Below the pieces are notes generated by a model. That model saw only the letters and a list, made by a program, of their open reading frames with translations. It searched no databases and was not told where the DNA came from. A program made the position numbers and the translations under genes. Positions 7,737-16,019 of a stretch of DNA of 46,773 nt are shown piece after piece (within the stretch, counting starts at the first letter, position 1; each line of letters opens with the position of its first letter). Source of the stretch: Candidatus Saccharimonadota bacterium (GTDB lineage: Bacteria; Patescibacteriota; Saccharimonadia; Saccharimonadales; UBA4665); the NCBI GenBank assembly GCA_027371845.1, contig DAHXLD010000013.1:1-46773 (forward strand), read 5' to 3'.

Positions 7737-8669
7737 ATGAATAATATTTACGATCTAGTTATTATTGGGGCGGGCCCAGCTTCATTAAGCGCCGGTATTT
7801 ATACTTCTAGAGAAGATATCAACACTTTGATACTTGAGAAGGGAGTTATTGGTGGAATGGCCGCTATTACCGATAGAGTCGATAATTACCCAGGCTTTCC
7901 AGATGGTGTCGGGGGAATTGAGCTATCAGATAATCTTCAAAAACAAGCCGAAAGATTTGGGGCTAAAATCGACTATGATGAAATTATCGAAATAAAAGAA
8001 GACGGTAAGTTTAAAGAGGTTGTTGGTCAAATAGCTAGTTATCGGGCTAAAGCTTTACTTATTGCTACCGGAACAGATTATAAGAAGTTACATGTTCCCG
8101 GAGAAGAAAAATACTTAGCTCGAGGGGTTCATTATTGCGCGACTTGTGACGGAGCCTTTTATAGAGACAAAAAAATTGTGGTTGTCGGAGGAGGAAACTC
8201 AGCGGTTCAAGAAGCTATCTTTTTGACTAGATACGCATTTCATATTGACTTGTTGGTAAGATCTACCATTAAGGCTAGCGATGTCCTAATTAAAGAACTT
8301 AATAAGTACGTTAAAGACAATAAAATTACTATTCATTTAGGAGTGACTGTCAAAGAAATTGTAGGAGGGGATAATAATCTCGTTAAAGAAGTGACAGCTG
8401 TCAAAGAATTAAAAGAATTTACTATTAAAACTGACGGCGTTTTTATCTTTATTGGACTTCTGCCAAATACTAAATTCTTAAAGAATATTGATTTAGATTC
8501 CTTGGGTTTTATTAAAACTGACTTAAAGCTTCAAACTAATATTAAGGGTGTATTTGCTGCTGGAGACGTTAGAAGTGGGGCTACTATGCAAATTGCGTCA
8601 GCGGCCGGCGAGGGAGCTACGGCTGCTCTTATGATTAGAGAATACATCGAACGCTATAAAAGGTTTTAA
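7737..8669 (+). CDS. trxB: Thioredoxin reductase
   Basis: A 310-residue flavoprotein, normal length. FAD-binding GAGPASLSAG lies at 11-20, the redox-active disulfide CATCDGAFY at C134/C137, the NADPH-binding GGGNSAVQEA at 151-160, and the C-terminal FAD motif GVFAAGDVRSG near residue 270. It passes electrons from NADPH to small dithiol proteins, here probably the adjacent redoxin. The reading frame ends at a TTAA that also provides the stop codon of the opposing reductase gene, a 4-base tail-to-tail overlap. Confidence 0.96.
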   Translation: MNNIYDLVIIGAGPASLSAGIYTSREDINTLILEKGVIGGMAAITDRVDNYPGFPDGVGGIELSDNLQKQAERFGAKIDYDEIIEIKEDGKFKEVVGQIASYRAKALLIATGTDYKKLHVPGEEKYLARGVHYCATCDGAFYRDKKIVVVGGGNSAVQEAIFLTRYAFHIDLLVRSTIKASDVLIKELNKYVKDNKITIHLGVTVKEIVGGDNNLVKEVTAVKELKEFTIKTDGVFIFIGLLPNTKFLKNIDLDSLGFIKTDLKLQTNIKGVFAAGDVRSGATMQIASAAGEGATAALMIREYIERYKRF

Positions 8670-9337
8670 TAACCATCAAAATAATCTAGTATTATTTTCG
8701 AGCGATCAAGTGTGCTCTTAAGTTTAGTGGCTTTATCTTCAACCATTAGTTGTGGCCCTGATAGGTATATTAAGTAATCTTTGAAATGATTATCTTCTAT
8801 AAGTTTTAAAATAGCTTTGAGCTCAAATTCTTTTGAAGAGTTATAAAGAAAGATATTATCAACTACTTCTCGATAACTTTCTAAGTCGATCATTTCTTCT
8901 GTCCGTGCAATGTAATAGATATAGATAGGTCTTTTTTGATTAGTAATCTTAAGATGCTTCATGATGCTTAAAAGAGGTGTAATCCCTATTCCAGCTACTA
9001 TAAAAATTAATTTTGTCTTTTGGGACATGGGTAATACAAAGTCGCCCATTGAATCATAAACATCAAGTTCAGTTCCTTTTTTAATGGTTTGTAAAGATTT
9101 CTTAAAGCTTGATGACTTCTCGCTATCCGGATGTTTAGTTGTAAACTCTAAGTAATCCTCTTCTGGGGCTGAAGATAAGGTAAACCACCGAACTAGACCA
9201 CGATTGTCGGGATGAGGGTGACTATAATGAAACTCAGAGTACTGGCCGGCTAAATAGTTAAAATTAGCTGGTTTTTCAAATCGATAACTAATTATATTAT
9301 GAGCTTTTTTAGTTTTAGATATAAACTTTATTTTCAT
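8666..9337 (-). CDS. FAD/NAD(P)-binding ferredoxin reductase-like oxidoreductase
   Basis: A 223-residue protein of the ferredoxin-NADP reductase superfamily. The FAD domain has GQYSEFHY and RWFTLSSAPEED (the RxYS-type flavin motif, with F for Y). The nucleotide-binding domain begins IFIVAGIGITPLLSIMKHL and has IYLSGPQLMVE near its end. There is no iron-sulfur or globin domain, so its electron partner is another protein or a small molecule. It runs convergent to trxB and overlaps it by four bases. A TATACT -10 box near 9360-9365 overlaps the divergent ppa -10 box; AGGATT near the start may be a weak ribosome site. Confidence 0.88.
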   Translation of the reverse strand: MKIKFISKTKKAHNIISYRFEKPANFNYLAGQYSEFHYSHPHPDNRGLVRWFTLSSAPEEDYLEFTTKHPDSEKSSSFKKSLQTIKKGTELDVYDSMGDFVLPMSQKTKLIFIVAGIGITPLLSIMKHLKITNQKRPIYIYYIARTEEMIDLESYREVVDNIFLYNSSKEFELKAILKLIEDNHFKDYLIYLSGPQLMVEDKATKLKSTLDRSKIILDYFDGY

Positions 9338-9359
9338 CTTTAAATCCTAAACTCTTCTT

Positions 9360-9367
9360 AGTATAAT
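9360..9367. promoter_or_regulatory. Overlapping divergent -10 boxes, ppa and flavin reductase
   Basis: AGTATAAT gives TATAAT on the plus strand (9362-9367) for ppa and TATACT on the minus strand (9365-9360) for the reductase. Both genes would have short leaders (about 40 and 16 bases). Confidence 0.45.
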
Positions 9368-9414
9368 AAACATTATATTAAATTACTTAGCTAAACCAAC
9401 CAAAGGAGCGCATA

Positions 9415-9945
9415 ATGCCAGATTTCAATAAAGTACTAGATCCGGGCAACTATAACGATGGCCAAATAAATACAGTTGTCGAGATCTCAAAAGGCAGTAA
9501 TCTCAAAATTGAGTGGGATCGAAAAAAGGCCGCATTTAGGCTGGATCGAATTGAACCCTTAATATACCCTAAGCCCGTAAATTACGGCTTTATACCCAAG
9601 ACTTTAGACGAAGATGGCGATGAACTCGATACCTTAATCGTATGTGATCAAGCTCTGCCAACAGGAATATGGTTGAAAGCTAAAATAATTGGAGTTCTAA
9701 TTTTTGAAGATGATGGGGAAATGGATTATAAAGTTGTTTGTGTTCCAGAGGATAATAGAGACAATGGTGACTCAATTAAAGGCTTAGATGATTTATCGGA
9801 TAAGTTTAAAGCTCAAATAGAAGAACATTTTAAACACTATAAAGATCTTAAGAAACCCGGTTCTACTAAGGTTTTAGGTTGGGGAGATGTTAAAAAAGCC
9901 ATCGAAATAATCGAAGAATGCATTACTAGATACAATAAAGCTTAA
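9415..9945 (+). CDS. ppa: Family I inorganic pyrophosphatase
   Basis: A 176-residue soluble pyrophosphatase, the normal bacterial length. It shows the family I signature DGDELDTLIV within DEDGDELD, the substrate-binding IEWDRKKAAFRLDR and YPVNYGF-type segment (KPVNYGFIPKT), and the later acidic CVPEDNRD segment that corresponds to the third metal site. It hydrolyses pyrophosphate from polymer synthesis and amino acid activation, using Mg. A strong AAAGGAG ribosome site seven bases before the ATG fixes the start. Confidence 0.96.
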   Translation: MPDFNKVLDPGNYNDGQINTVVEISKGSNLKIEWDRKKAAFRLDRIEPLIYPKPVNYGFIPKTLDEDGDELDTLIVCDQALPTGIWLKAKIIGVLIFEDDGEMDYKVVCVPEDNRDNGDSIKGLDDLSDKFKAQIEEHFKHYKDLKKPGSTKVLGWGDVKKAIEIIEECITRYNKA

Positions 9946-9994
9946 ACTAAAACTAAATAATCTTAATTTTTCCTTAAATTTTAATTTTTTATGC

Positions 9995-10023
9995 TTGTGC
10001 TTAAAAGGCATCTTGTTTATAGT
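9995..10023 (+). promoter_or_regulatory. Probable promoter of the gap-led sugar-phosphate cluster
   Basis: TTGTGC (9995-10000), a 17-bp spacer and TATAGT (10018-10023). The -35 match is weak. The predicted leader of about 26 bases includes the AAAGGA ribosome site of gap. Confidence 0.4.
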
Positions 10024-10055
10024 TTATTAGGTAGAACTAAAAATAAAGGATTGCT

Positions 10056-11075
10056 ATGAAAACAAGGATTGCTATCAATGGATTTGGTCGAATTGGTAGA
10101 AACGCATTTAAGATTGCTTTTAGTAGAAGTGATTTAGAAATCGTTGCAATTAACGATTTAACAGATACCAAAACTTTGGCTTATTTACTTAAGCGAGATT
10201 CAAATTATGGGACTTATGATAAGAACGTAACGTATGATGACGAAAACATTATTGTTGAAAATGTTCCAATTAAGGTTCTAGCCGAAAAAGATCCTCTAAA
10301 TTTACCCTGGAAAGATTTAAATATCGATATAGTAATAGAATCAACGGGTTTTTTTGTCGAACCAGACAAAGCTCGAGCCCATATAACAGCTGGAGCTAAA
10401 AAAGTCGTTATTAGCGCTCCCGTAAAAGGTCCTAGTGCTGATACAGCTCCTACTATTGTTCTAGGTGTAAATGATGACAAGGTTAAAGCCGAAAACGATG
10501 TTTTTAGTAACGCTTCCTGTACGACCAACTGTATTACTCCGGTCGCTAAAGTCCTAGAAACATCTTTTGGTATTGATAAATTAATGATGACAACCATTCA
10601 TAGCTATACGGCTTCTCAGCACTTACAGGATGGTCCTGGTAAAAACTTACGAGAAGATCGAGCTGGGGCTCAAAACATTACTCCAACCACTACTGGTGCT
10701 TCAATTGCGGCCGCTAAAGCTTTTCCAGCCCTAGAAAATAAATTTGGAGGCTTTGAGGTTCGTGTTCCGACTCCGGTTGTTTCTTTAGCAGATTTTGTGG
10801 TCGTAACTAAAAGAGATGTCACGGTTGAAGAGGTTAATGAAGCTTTTAAAAAAGCCGCTAAAGAACCTTATTTTCAGGGGATATTAGACGTAACCGAAGA
10901 TGAGCTGGTTAGTACCGACTTCATAGGTAATAGCCATTCAGCCATAGTCGATCTCAATCTAACGGCCGTAATAGGCGGCAATCTCTTAAAAGTTGTTTCT
11001 TGGTATGATAACGAATGGGGCTACAGCAATAGGCTAGTAGAAATGGTTGCTGATGTAGCTAGGACATTAGTGTAG
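10056..11075 (+). CDS. gap: Glyceraldehyde-3-phosphate dehydrogenase
   Basis: A 339-residue type I GAPDH. The NAD-binding start is RIAINGFGRIGRNAFK, the catalytic cysteine is C155 in SNASCTTNC, and the base-like histidine is H182 in TTIHSYTASQ. The C-terminal WYDNEWGYSNR is complete. It oxidises glyceraldehyde-3-phosphate to 1,3-bisphosphoglycerate. It heads a run of co-directional sugar-phosphate genes; with those downstream it forms the route from pentose phosphates into lower glycolysis. AAAGGA precedes the ATG. Confidence 0.97.
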   Translation: MKTRIAINGFGRIGRNAFKIAFSRSDLEIVAINDLTDTKTLAYLLKRDSNYGTYDKNVTYDDENIIVENVPIKVLAEKDPLNLPWKDLNIDIVIESTGFFVEPDKARAHITAGAKKVVISAPVKGPSADTAPTIVLGVNDDKVKAENDVFSNASCTTNCITPVAKVLETSFGIDKLMMTTIHSYTASQHLQDGPGKNLREDRAGAQNITPTTTGASIAAAKAFPALENKFGGFEVRVPTPVVSLADFVVVTKRDVTVEEVNEAFKKAAKEPYFQGILDVTEDELVSTDFIGNSHSAIVDLNLTAVIGGNLLKVVSWYDNEWGYSNRLVEMVADVARTLV

Positions 11076-11091
11076 TTAAGCTTAGGCTATT

Positions 11092-11541
11092 ATGATAAAA
11101 GTTTTTATTGCTGCCGATCACAATGGGTATGAACTTAAACATCAGTTGTTAGAATATTTAGATTTAAAAGGCTTTGAAGCAATTGATTGTGGTGATCAAA
11201 AGCTTGATAATGTTGATGATTTTCCAAAATTTGCTGTTAAAGCCGTCAATCAACTTTTAGGTTCAAACGATTTAAATAATAGAGCTATTTTAATTTGTGG
11301 CTCAGGACAAGGAATGTGTATGGCCGCTAATCGATTTAAGGGTATAAGAGCTAGTTTATGTACTTCAACCTCCCTAGCCTATGATGCCCGTAATGATGAT
11401 GATAGTAATGTTCTTTGTTTAAGCTCTAAGGAAATATCTAAAAGTGATAACATTAATATTTTAAACGTATTCTTAACTACCGAATTCTCAAAAGCTTCAA
11501 GATTTGTGCGCCGTATTAATCAATTGGACGAAATTGGGTAA
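11092..11541 (+). CDS. rpiB: RpiB-type ribose-5-phosphate isomerase
   Basis: A 149-residue RpiB/LacAB family protein. AADHNGYELKHQLLEYL is the family N-terminus, and the catalytic Cys is present in ICGSGQGMCMAAN, followed by KGIRASLC. The usual RxHNDxNVL loop reads RNDDDSNVL: the His that assists ring opening in characterised RpiB enzymes is Asp. The position between gap and an epimerase-like gene supports ribose-5-phosphate/ribulose-5-phosphate isomerisation, but the substitution leaves room for another phosphorylated sugar. It starts 16 bases after gap and ends 3 bases before the next gene. Confidence 0.85.
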   Translation: MIKVFIAADHNGYELKHQLLEYLDLKGFEAIDCGDQKLDNVDDFPKFAVKAVNQLLGSNDLNNRAILICGSGQGMCMAANRFKGIRASLCTSTSLAYDARNDDDSNVLCLSSKEISKSDNINILNVFLTTEFSKASRFVRRINQLDEIG

Positions 11542-11544
11542 AGT

Positions 11545-12180
11545 ATGATCGTTAGTCCAACCATTACAGCTTCGACCGTTGAGCAATTTAACGATCAGCT
11601 AACTAAAATAAAAGAATTTGCTAAAAGAATCCATTTGGACTTAATGGATGGCCAATTTACTTTAGCTAGATCTTTAGAAATTAAAGACATTCCAGAAATT
11701 AATATTCCCTTAGATATTCATTTAATGTATCGAAATCCTGACGCTATTCTTGATCAAGTAATTGATTTGAATCCTAGTCTAATAGCTGTTCACTTCGAAG
11801 CAAGCTTTGATCATCTAAGGCTGACTTCTAAAATAAAAGAAAGTGGCATTAAGTCGTCATTGGCTATTTTGCAACAAACATCCGTTCAAAACATAAAACA
11901 AGTTTTAAATCTGTATGACCAGGTAATAATTTTTAGTGGTAATTTAGGCTATCAAGGCGGCAAGGCCGACCTTACCTTAATCGATAAGATAAAAACTATT
12001 AAGTCTTTTTCTAATATTGAAATTGCTTGGGATGGAGGAATCAACCTAGATAATATTGAAACCTTAGCCAGTTCTGGCGTTGAAGTTTTTAACGTGGGAG
12101 GTTATATTCAGAATAGTGCTAATCCTAAAAATAGCTACGATTTATTATTAAACAAACTAAATAACACCCTGAATCCATGA
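11545..12180 (+). CDS. rpe: Ribulose-phosphate 3-epimerase-like TIM-barrel protein
   Basis: A 211-residue TIM-barrel protein related to ribulose-5-phosphate 3-epimerase. It keeps RIHLDLMDGQF (metal-ligand His and catalytic Asp strand), DIHLM (second His), and AWDGGIN near the C-terminus (second catalytic Asp, usually VDGGI). GYQGGKADL replaces the usual GFGGQ loop, so it is divergent. With RpiB and transketolase beside it, xylulose-5-phosphate formation is the likely role. Its TGA stop overlaps the next ATG (ATGA), a sign of translational coupling and of TGA being read as stop. Confidence 0.83.
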   Translation: MIVSPTITASTVEQFNDQLTKIKEFAKRIHLDLMDGQFTLARSLEIKDIPEINIPLDIHLMYRNPDAILDQVIDLNPSLIAVHFEASFDHLRLTSKIKESGIKSSLAILQQTSVQNIKQVLNLYDQVIIFSGNLGYQGGKADLTLIDKIKTIKSFSNIEIAWDGGINLDNIETLASSGVEVFNVGGYIQNSANPKNSYDLLLNKLNNTLNP

Positions 12181-13028
12181 AACACACTCTAAAACAATTA
12201 GAAACGATAGCCAACACCATAAGAGAAGATATTATAAGTATGCTCTTGGCGGCCGGCAGCGGACATTCGGCTGGTCCGTTGGGTCTGGCAGATATATTTA
12301 CGGCTTTTTATTTCGAGATTTTAAACCATAAACCTAAAGACCCTAATTGGGAAGATCGAGATATCTTGCTTTTAAGTAATGGGCACTGTATACCTGTTCG
12401 GTATGCCGCTATGGCTAACGCAGGTTATTTCGAACGAAGTGAACTAAAAACCCTCAGAAAACTAGATAGTCGATTGCAGGGTCATCCGGAAAGATTAAGA
12501 CTAGATGGCCTGGAAAATACTTCAGGGCCCTTAGGTTCTGGTTTATCTCAGGCTGCTGGAATGGCCCTAGTTTTAAAAAGAAGTAATAACTTAAAACGAA
12601 GAATCTATGTCATTTGCGGTGATGGCGAACTAGATGAAGGCAATGTTTGGGAAGCAGCCATGTTTGTTGGTAAGAATAAACTAAGTAATTTAACACTTAT
12701 TATTGATCGTAATAATATTCAAATTGATGGTTTTACTGAGGACGTGATGCCCCTTGAGGATCTTAAGGCTAAATGGGAAGCTTTTGGGTTTAAAGTTTTA
12801 GAGATTAATGGTAATGATATTGAGGCTGTTATTGATGCTTGCCTTATGGCAAAAGCTATTGAAGAGAAACCAACTGCCATAATTGCTCACACCATACCTG
12901 GCAGGGGAGTTGACTTTATGGAGTCAGATTTTAATTGGCACGGTAAACCACCCAATAAGGAACAAGCCCAAAAAGCTCTTCATGAACTAAGAACACTTGG
13001 AGGAAAAATTCGAAGTGAGCATCAATAA
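12177..13028 (+). CDS. Transketolase, N-terminal (TPP-binding) subunit
   Basis: A 283-residue N-terminal half of a split transketolase. It contains GSGHSAGPLGLADIF, LLSNGHCIP, SGPLGSGLSQAAGMA and the thiamine-diphosphate motif GDGELDEGN followed by IIDRNNIQ. The C-terminal half is the next gene. The assembled enzyme moves two-carbon units between sugar phosphates in the non-oxidative pentose phosphate pathway. Start and stop overlap both neighbours, so expression is tightly coupled. Split forms are known in archaea and many bacteria. Confidence 0.95.
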   Translation: MKHTLKQLETIANTIREDIISMLLAAGSGHSAGPLGLADIFTAFYFEILNHKPKDPNWEDRDILLLSNGHCIPVRYAAMANAGYFERSELKTLRKLDSRLQGHPERLRLDGLENTSGPLGSGLSQAAGMALVLKRSNNLKRRIYVICGDGELDEGNVWEAAMFVGKNKLSNLTLIIDRNNIQIDGFTEDVMPLEDLKAKWEAFGFKVLEINGNDIEAVIDACLMAKAIEEKPTAIIAHTIPGRGVDFMESDFNWHGKPPNKEQAQKALHELRTLGGKIRSEHQ

Positions 13029-14010
13029 AAAAAATTCAGACTATTTAACAAGTGATTTAAATAATCCTAAAAGGGAATCACTGAGAAGCGGATTTGGACA
13101 AGGTCTATTAAAAGTTGGACAGATTAATCCTAATGTCTTTGCTCTTTGTGCTGACCTTACCGAATCAACTCAAATGCATCTTTTTAAAGAATCCTTTCCT
13201 GAACGTTTTGTTGAAATAGGAATAGCTGAACAAAATCTAGTGACCGTTGCTAGCGGTATAGCCGCCATGGGAAAGATCCCTTTTGTTTCAAGTTATGCAG
13301 CTTTTAGTCCTGGCCGAAATTGGGAACAGATTAGAACCACTATTTGTTTGAATGATCGACCAGTCAAGATAGTAGGATCTCATTCTGGTATCAGCGTTGG
13401 CCCAGATGGAGCTACTCATCAAATGCTTGAAGATATTGCCTTGATGCGAGTTCTTCCAAACATGGTTGTTATTGCTCCTGGTGATAGTGTTGAAGCTTTG
13501 AAGGCAACCTTAATGATGAGCTTAGATTCCAGACCTAACTACATTAGATTAGCTAGAGAGGCAACACCGGTTATATTTGAAGAAGAAATGCCATTTAAAA
13601 TAGGCCAAGCCTACACTCTTTTAGAGGGTCAAGACATTAGCTTGATAACTACTGGCACGATGACCTATCATGCCCTAAGAGCCGCCCAAGAGTTATTTAA
13701 AAAAGGTATTGATGCCGAGGTTGTTCATGTCCCAACTATTAAACCATTAGATGAAGAAACGATTTTAAAATCCCTAAAAAAAACTAAAATAGCCATTACC
13801 GTTGAAGAAGGTCAGATGAATGCTGGTTTCGGTAGTTCTATTTGCGAACTTGCTTCCGAGAAATATCCAGTACCAATTCTAAGACTAGGCATCAAGGACC
13901 GATTCGGAGAGTCAGGCCAACCCGATCAACTTTTAGAGCGTTTTGGGTTAACTTATACAAATATCATAAAGCAGACTATTAGTTTTATAAACTTAACAAA
14001 AAAAGCATAA
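13015..14010 (+). CDS. Transketolase, C-terminal subunit
   Basis: The pyrimidine-binding and C-terminal halves of the split transketolase. Landmarks are RFVEIGIAEQNLVTVASGIA (catalytic Glu for TPP), FVSSYAAFSPGRNWEQIR, SHSGISVGPDGATHQ and the C-terminal TVEEGQMNAGFGS. I place the start at the GTG at 13015 (331 residues): GGAGGA at 12999-13004 fits it with a 10-base spacer. The longer frame beginning with TTG at 12997 would put that site inside the coding region. The gene overlaps the N-terminal subunit gene by 14 bases. Confidence 0.93.
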   Translation: MSINKKNSDYLTSDLNNPKRESLRSGFGQGLLKVGQINPNVFALCADLTESTQMHLFKESFPERFVEIGIAEQNLVTVASGIAAMGKIPFVSSYAAFSPGRNWEQIRTTICLNDRPVKIVGSHSGISVGPDGATHQMLEDIALMRVLPNMVVIAPGDSVEALKATLMMSLDSRPNYIRLAREATPVIFEEEMPFKIGQAYTLLEGQDISLITTGTMTYHALRAAQELFKKGIDAEVVHVPTIKPLDEETILKSLKKTKIAITVEEGQMNAGFGSSICELASEKYPVPILRLGIKDRFGESGQPDQLLERFGLTYTNIIKQTISFINLTKKA

Positions 14011-14020
14011 GCTGTATAAT
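13993..14020 (+). promoter_or_regulatory. Promoter of fba, predicted leaderless
   Basis: TTAACA (13993-13998), a 16-bp spacer and TATAAT (14015-14020), which ends eight bases before the fba ATG. This gives fba its own start within the cluster. Confidence 0.6.
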
Positions 14021-14028
14021 TATATTAA

Positions 14029-14943
14029 ATGCCATTAACGATTCCAGAAATACGAAAAAACTGTTCGATTGCTAGATTACGAATGATCCAAGCCCGTAAA
14101 GAGCATTGGGCTTTTGGGGCCTTTAATCTAGATGACGAGGCTACTTTAAGAGCTGTTGTCCAGGCTTCTTTAAAGAAAAAAGCTCCCGTTTTAGTAGAAG
14201 TCAGCCAAGGTGAGGTAGATGATATCGGACTTTATAACATCAGAGATATGGTGGATAATTTTAAAAGAGAATATGGGGTTGAAATATATGTTAATCTTGA
14301 CCACAGTCCTTCGGTAGACGCTGCCAAGAGGGGGATAGAGGCTGGATTTGAGTTTATTCATATCGATATTTCCATGGCTAATCATAACGCTAGCGAAGAA
14401 GATATTATTGCCTCAACAAAAGAAGTTGTAAACTATGCTAAATTAACGGGTGCTAGTGTTGAAAGTGAACCACATTATTTTAGTGGAGGTTCAAATGTTT
14501 ATAATACCGATATAGATTATGAGGAAATAAAAAAGACATTTTCTACACCCGATGGAGCTAAAAGGTTTATCGATAGAACGGGTATCGATACTTTTGCCGC
14601 TGCCATTGGTAATTTGCATGGCAAATATCCAGTTCCCAAGATTTTAGATTTAGATTTATTAAAACGAATCAGAGAAGTTATTACTTGCAATATTTCATTA
14701 CACGGGGGAAGCGATACGCCGGGGCACTATTTTAGAGAAGCTGTCAAAATTGGGGTAAGTAAGATTAATATCAACTCCGATATGCGATATGCTTATCGCA
14801 CGGCCTTAGAAAAAGTATTAAAAGATAATCCTAATGAGACTTCCGTGGCTAAGTTAGTCACTAAAGAGGTAATTTCGGCAATTCAAGCAGTTGTGGAATC
14901 AAAGATTGACGACTTTAATTCAATTAATAAAATGGTGACTTAA
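14029..14943 (+). CDS. fba: Class II fructose-bisphosphate aldolase
   Basis: A 304-residue zinc-dependent aldolase. It shows AFNLDDEATLRAVVQA, the metal/substrate segments VNLDHSP, GNLHGKYP and SLHGGSDTPG (zinc histidines), and KININSDMRYAYRTAL for phosphate binding. It splits fructose-1,6-bisphosphate into the two triose phosphates, or condenses them; class II aldolases can also make sedoheptulose-1,7-bisphosphate from erythrose-4-phosphate. It lies 18 bases after transketolase, with its own strong promoter. No ribosome site is visible, in line with a leaderless message. Confidence 0.95.
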   Translation: MPLTIPEIRKNCSIARLRMIQARKEHWAFGAFNLDDEATLRAVVQASLKKKAPVLVEVSQGEVDDIGLYNIRDMVDNFKREYGVEIYVNLDHSPSVDAAKRGIEAGFEFIHIDISMANHNASEEDIIASTKEVVNYAKLTGASVESEPHYFSGGSNVYNTDIDYEEIKKTFSTPDGAKRFIDRTGIDTFAAAIGNLHGKYPVPKILDLDLLKRIREVITCNISLHGGSDTPGHYFREAVKIGVSKININSDMRYAYRTALEKVLKDNPNETSVAKLVTKEVISAIQAVVESKIDDFNSINKMVT

Positions 14944-14963
14944 TATTTATAAAAGGTGGGACT

Positions 14964-15965
14964 ATGGCAGATGTATATGATGTTATAAGTGTAGGTGATG
15001 TAGTAACCGATGCATTCATTAGATTGTTTGACGATCGAGCAGAGGTTATTGAAAAAGACAGTAAACAACTATTAGCAATGGAATTTGGTACTAAGATACC
15101 TTTTGATCACGTAGAAATTGTCGAAGCGGTCGGTAATTCAGCCAATGCGGCTGTTTCATTAGCAAAGTTAGGCTTAAGAAGTGGATTTGTGACTAACGTT
15201 GGTGGAGACGCTCATGGACGAGACATGATAACGGCCCTACACCATAATGGCGTCAACACTTCCTTAGTAAGGATTAATCATGATAAAAAAAGCAATTACC
15301 ACTATGTTTTATGGTTTAAGGACGAACGAACGATATTAATTAAACATGAGGAATATGATTATCAATGGCCTCACCTAAGACAATCCGAAACACCTCAATG
15401 GATTTATTTAAGCTCTGTTTCTCAACACGGGATCGATTTTCATGATCAAATAAGCGACTACTTAGACGTTAACCCGGATGTTAAATTAGCTTTTCAACCG
15501 GGAACTTTTCAAATAGAAGCCGGAGTTGATCGATTAAGAAGAATCTATCAAAGAAGTGAAGTTTTGGTTCTAAACCGCGAGGAAGCAGTTACGGTTGGTG
15601 GCGGTAATCACGACGATGTCCATGATTTGTTAAACAAACTTCATGATTTAGGCCCGAAATTAGTTGTCGTTACCGACGGACCAAATGGCGCCTATGCCAG
15701 TGACGGTAATAAGCGTCTTCAAATGCCACTTTATCCAGATCCGGCCCCTCCTAAAGATCGCACTGGAGCAGGCGATGCCTTTGCTTCAACTTTTGTAGCC
15801 GCTATTATAAAGGGAAAGTCTATGGAAGAGGCTTTAAAGTGGGCTCCAATAAATTCTATGAGCGTTGTTCAACGAGTGGGCGCTCAAGCTGGTCTAGTAA
15901 CAGACTACCAGATGGACAGTTACTTAAAAAATGCTCCAGAATGGTATTATCCGAAAGAGTTTTAA
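14964..15965 (+). CDS. PfkB/ribokinase family carbohydrate kinase
   Basis: A 333-residue kinase. The first family signature is GNSANAAVSLAKLGLRSGFV with VGGDAHG following. The second is DRTGAGDAFASTFVAA, with the catalytic base Asp in GAGD and the anion hole before it. KLVVVTDGPNGAYA is the ATP-site strand. PfkB enzymes phosphorylate ribose, fructose, fructose phosphates or nucleosides; sequence alone does not settle which. Sitting after fba and transketolase, a sugar-phosphate kinase role (fructose-6-P or sedoheptulose-7-P) or ribokinase role is plausible. AAAGGTGG just before the ATG is an unusually strong ribosome site for this window. Confidence 0.9.
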   Translation: MADVYDVISVGDVVTDAFIRLFDDRAEVIEKDSKQLLAMEFGTKIPFDHVEIVEAVGNSANAAVSLAKLGLRSGFVTNVGGDAHGRDMITALHHNGVNTSLVRINHDKKSNYHYVLWFKDERTILIKHEEYDYQWPHLRQSETPQWIYLSSVSQHGIDFHDQISDYLDVNPDVKLAFQPGTFQIEAGVDRLRRIYQRSEVLVLNREEAVTVGGGNHDDVHDLLNKLHDLGPKLVVVTDGPNGAYASDGNKRLQMPLYPDPAPPKDRTGAGDAFASTFVAAIIKGKSMEEALKWAPINSMSVVQRVGAQAGLVTDYQMDSYLKNAPEWYYPKEF

Positions 15966-15984
15966 ATCTCTTTAAACCTACTTA

Positions 15985-15993
15985 TGCTAAAAT
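15985..15993 (+). promoter_or_regulatory. Extended -10 promoter
   Basis: TGCTAAAAT fits an extended -10 (TGnTAnAAT-like) and predicts a leader of about 20 bases for the gene at 16020. No ribosome site is visible in that leader. Confidence 0.4.
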
Positions 15994-16019
15994 AGCTACA
16001 GTATTATTAAAACAAATTA

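Noticed and set aside
12177-12180. Possible recoding of TGA, as in some other CPR lineages
   Set aside because: TGA here closes the rpe-like gene in an ATGA overlap; the gatA and uvrB frames also end in TGA at family-appropriate lengths. No conserved protein reads through TGA.
12997-13014. Upstream TTG start for the transketolase C-terminal subunit
   Set aside because: It would place the GGAGGA ribosome site within the coding region; the GTG at 13015 is correctly spaced from it.
12177-14010. Split transketolase as a frameshifted single gene
   Set aside because: Each half has complete domain boundaries and its own start signal with a coupled overlap, and two-gene transketolases are well known.
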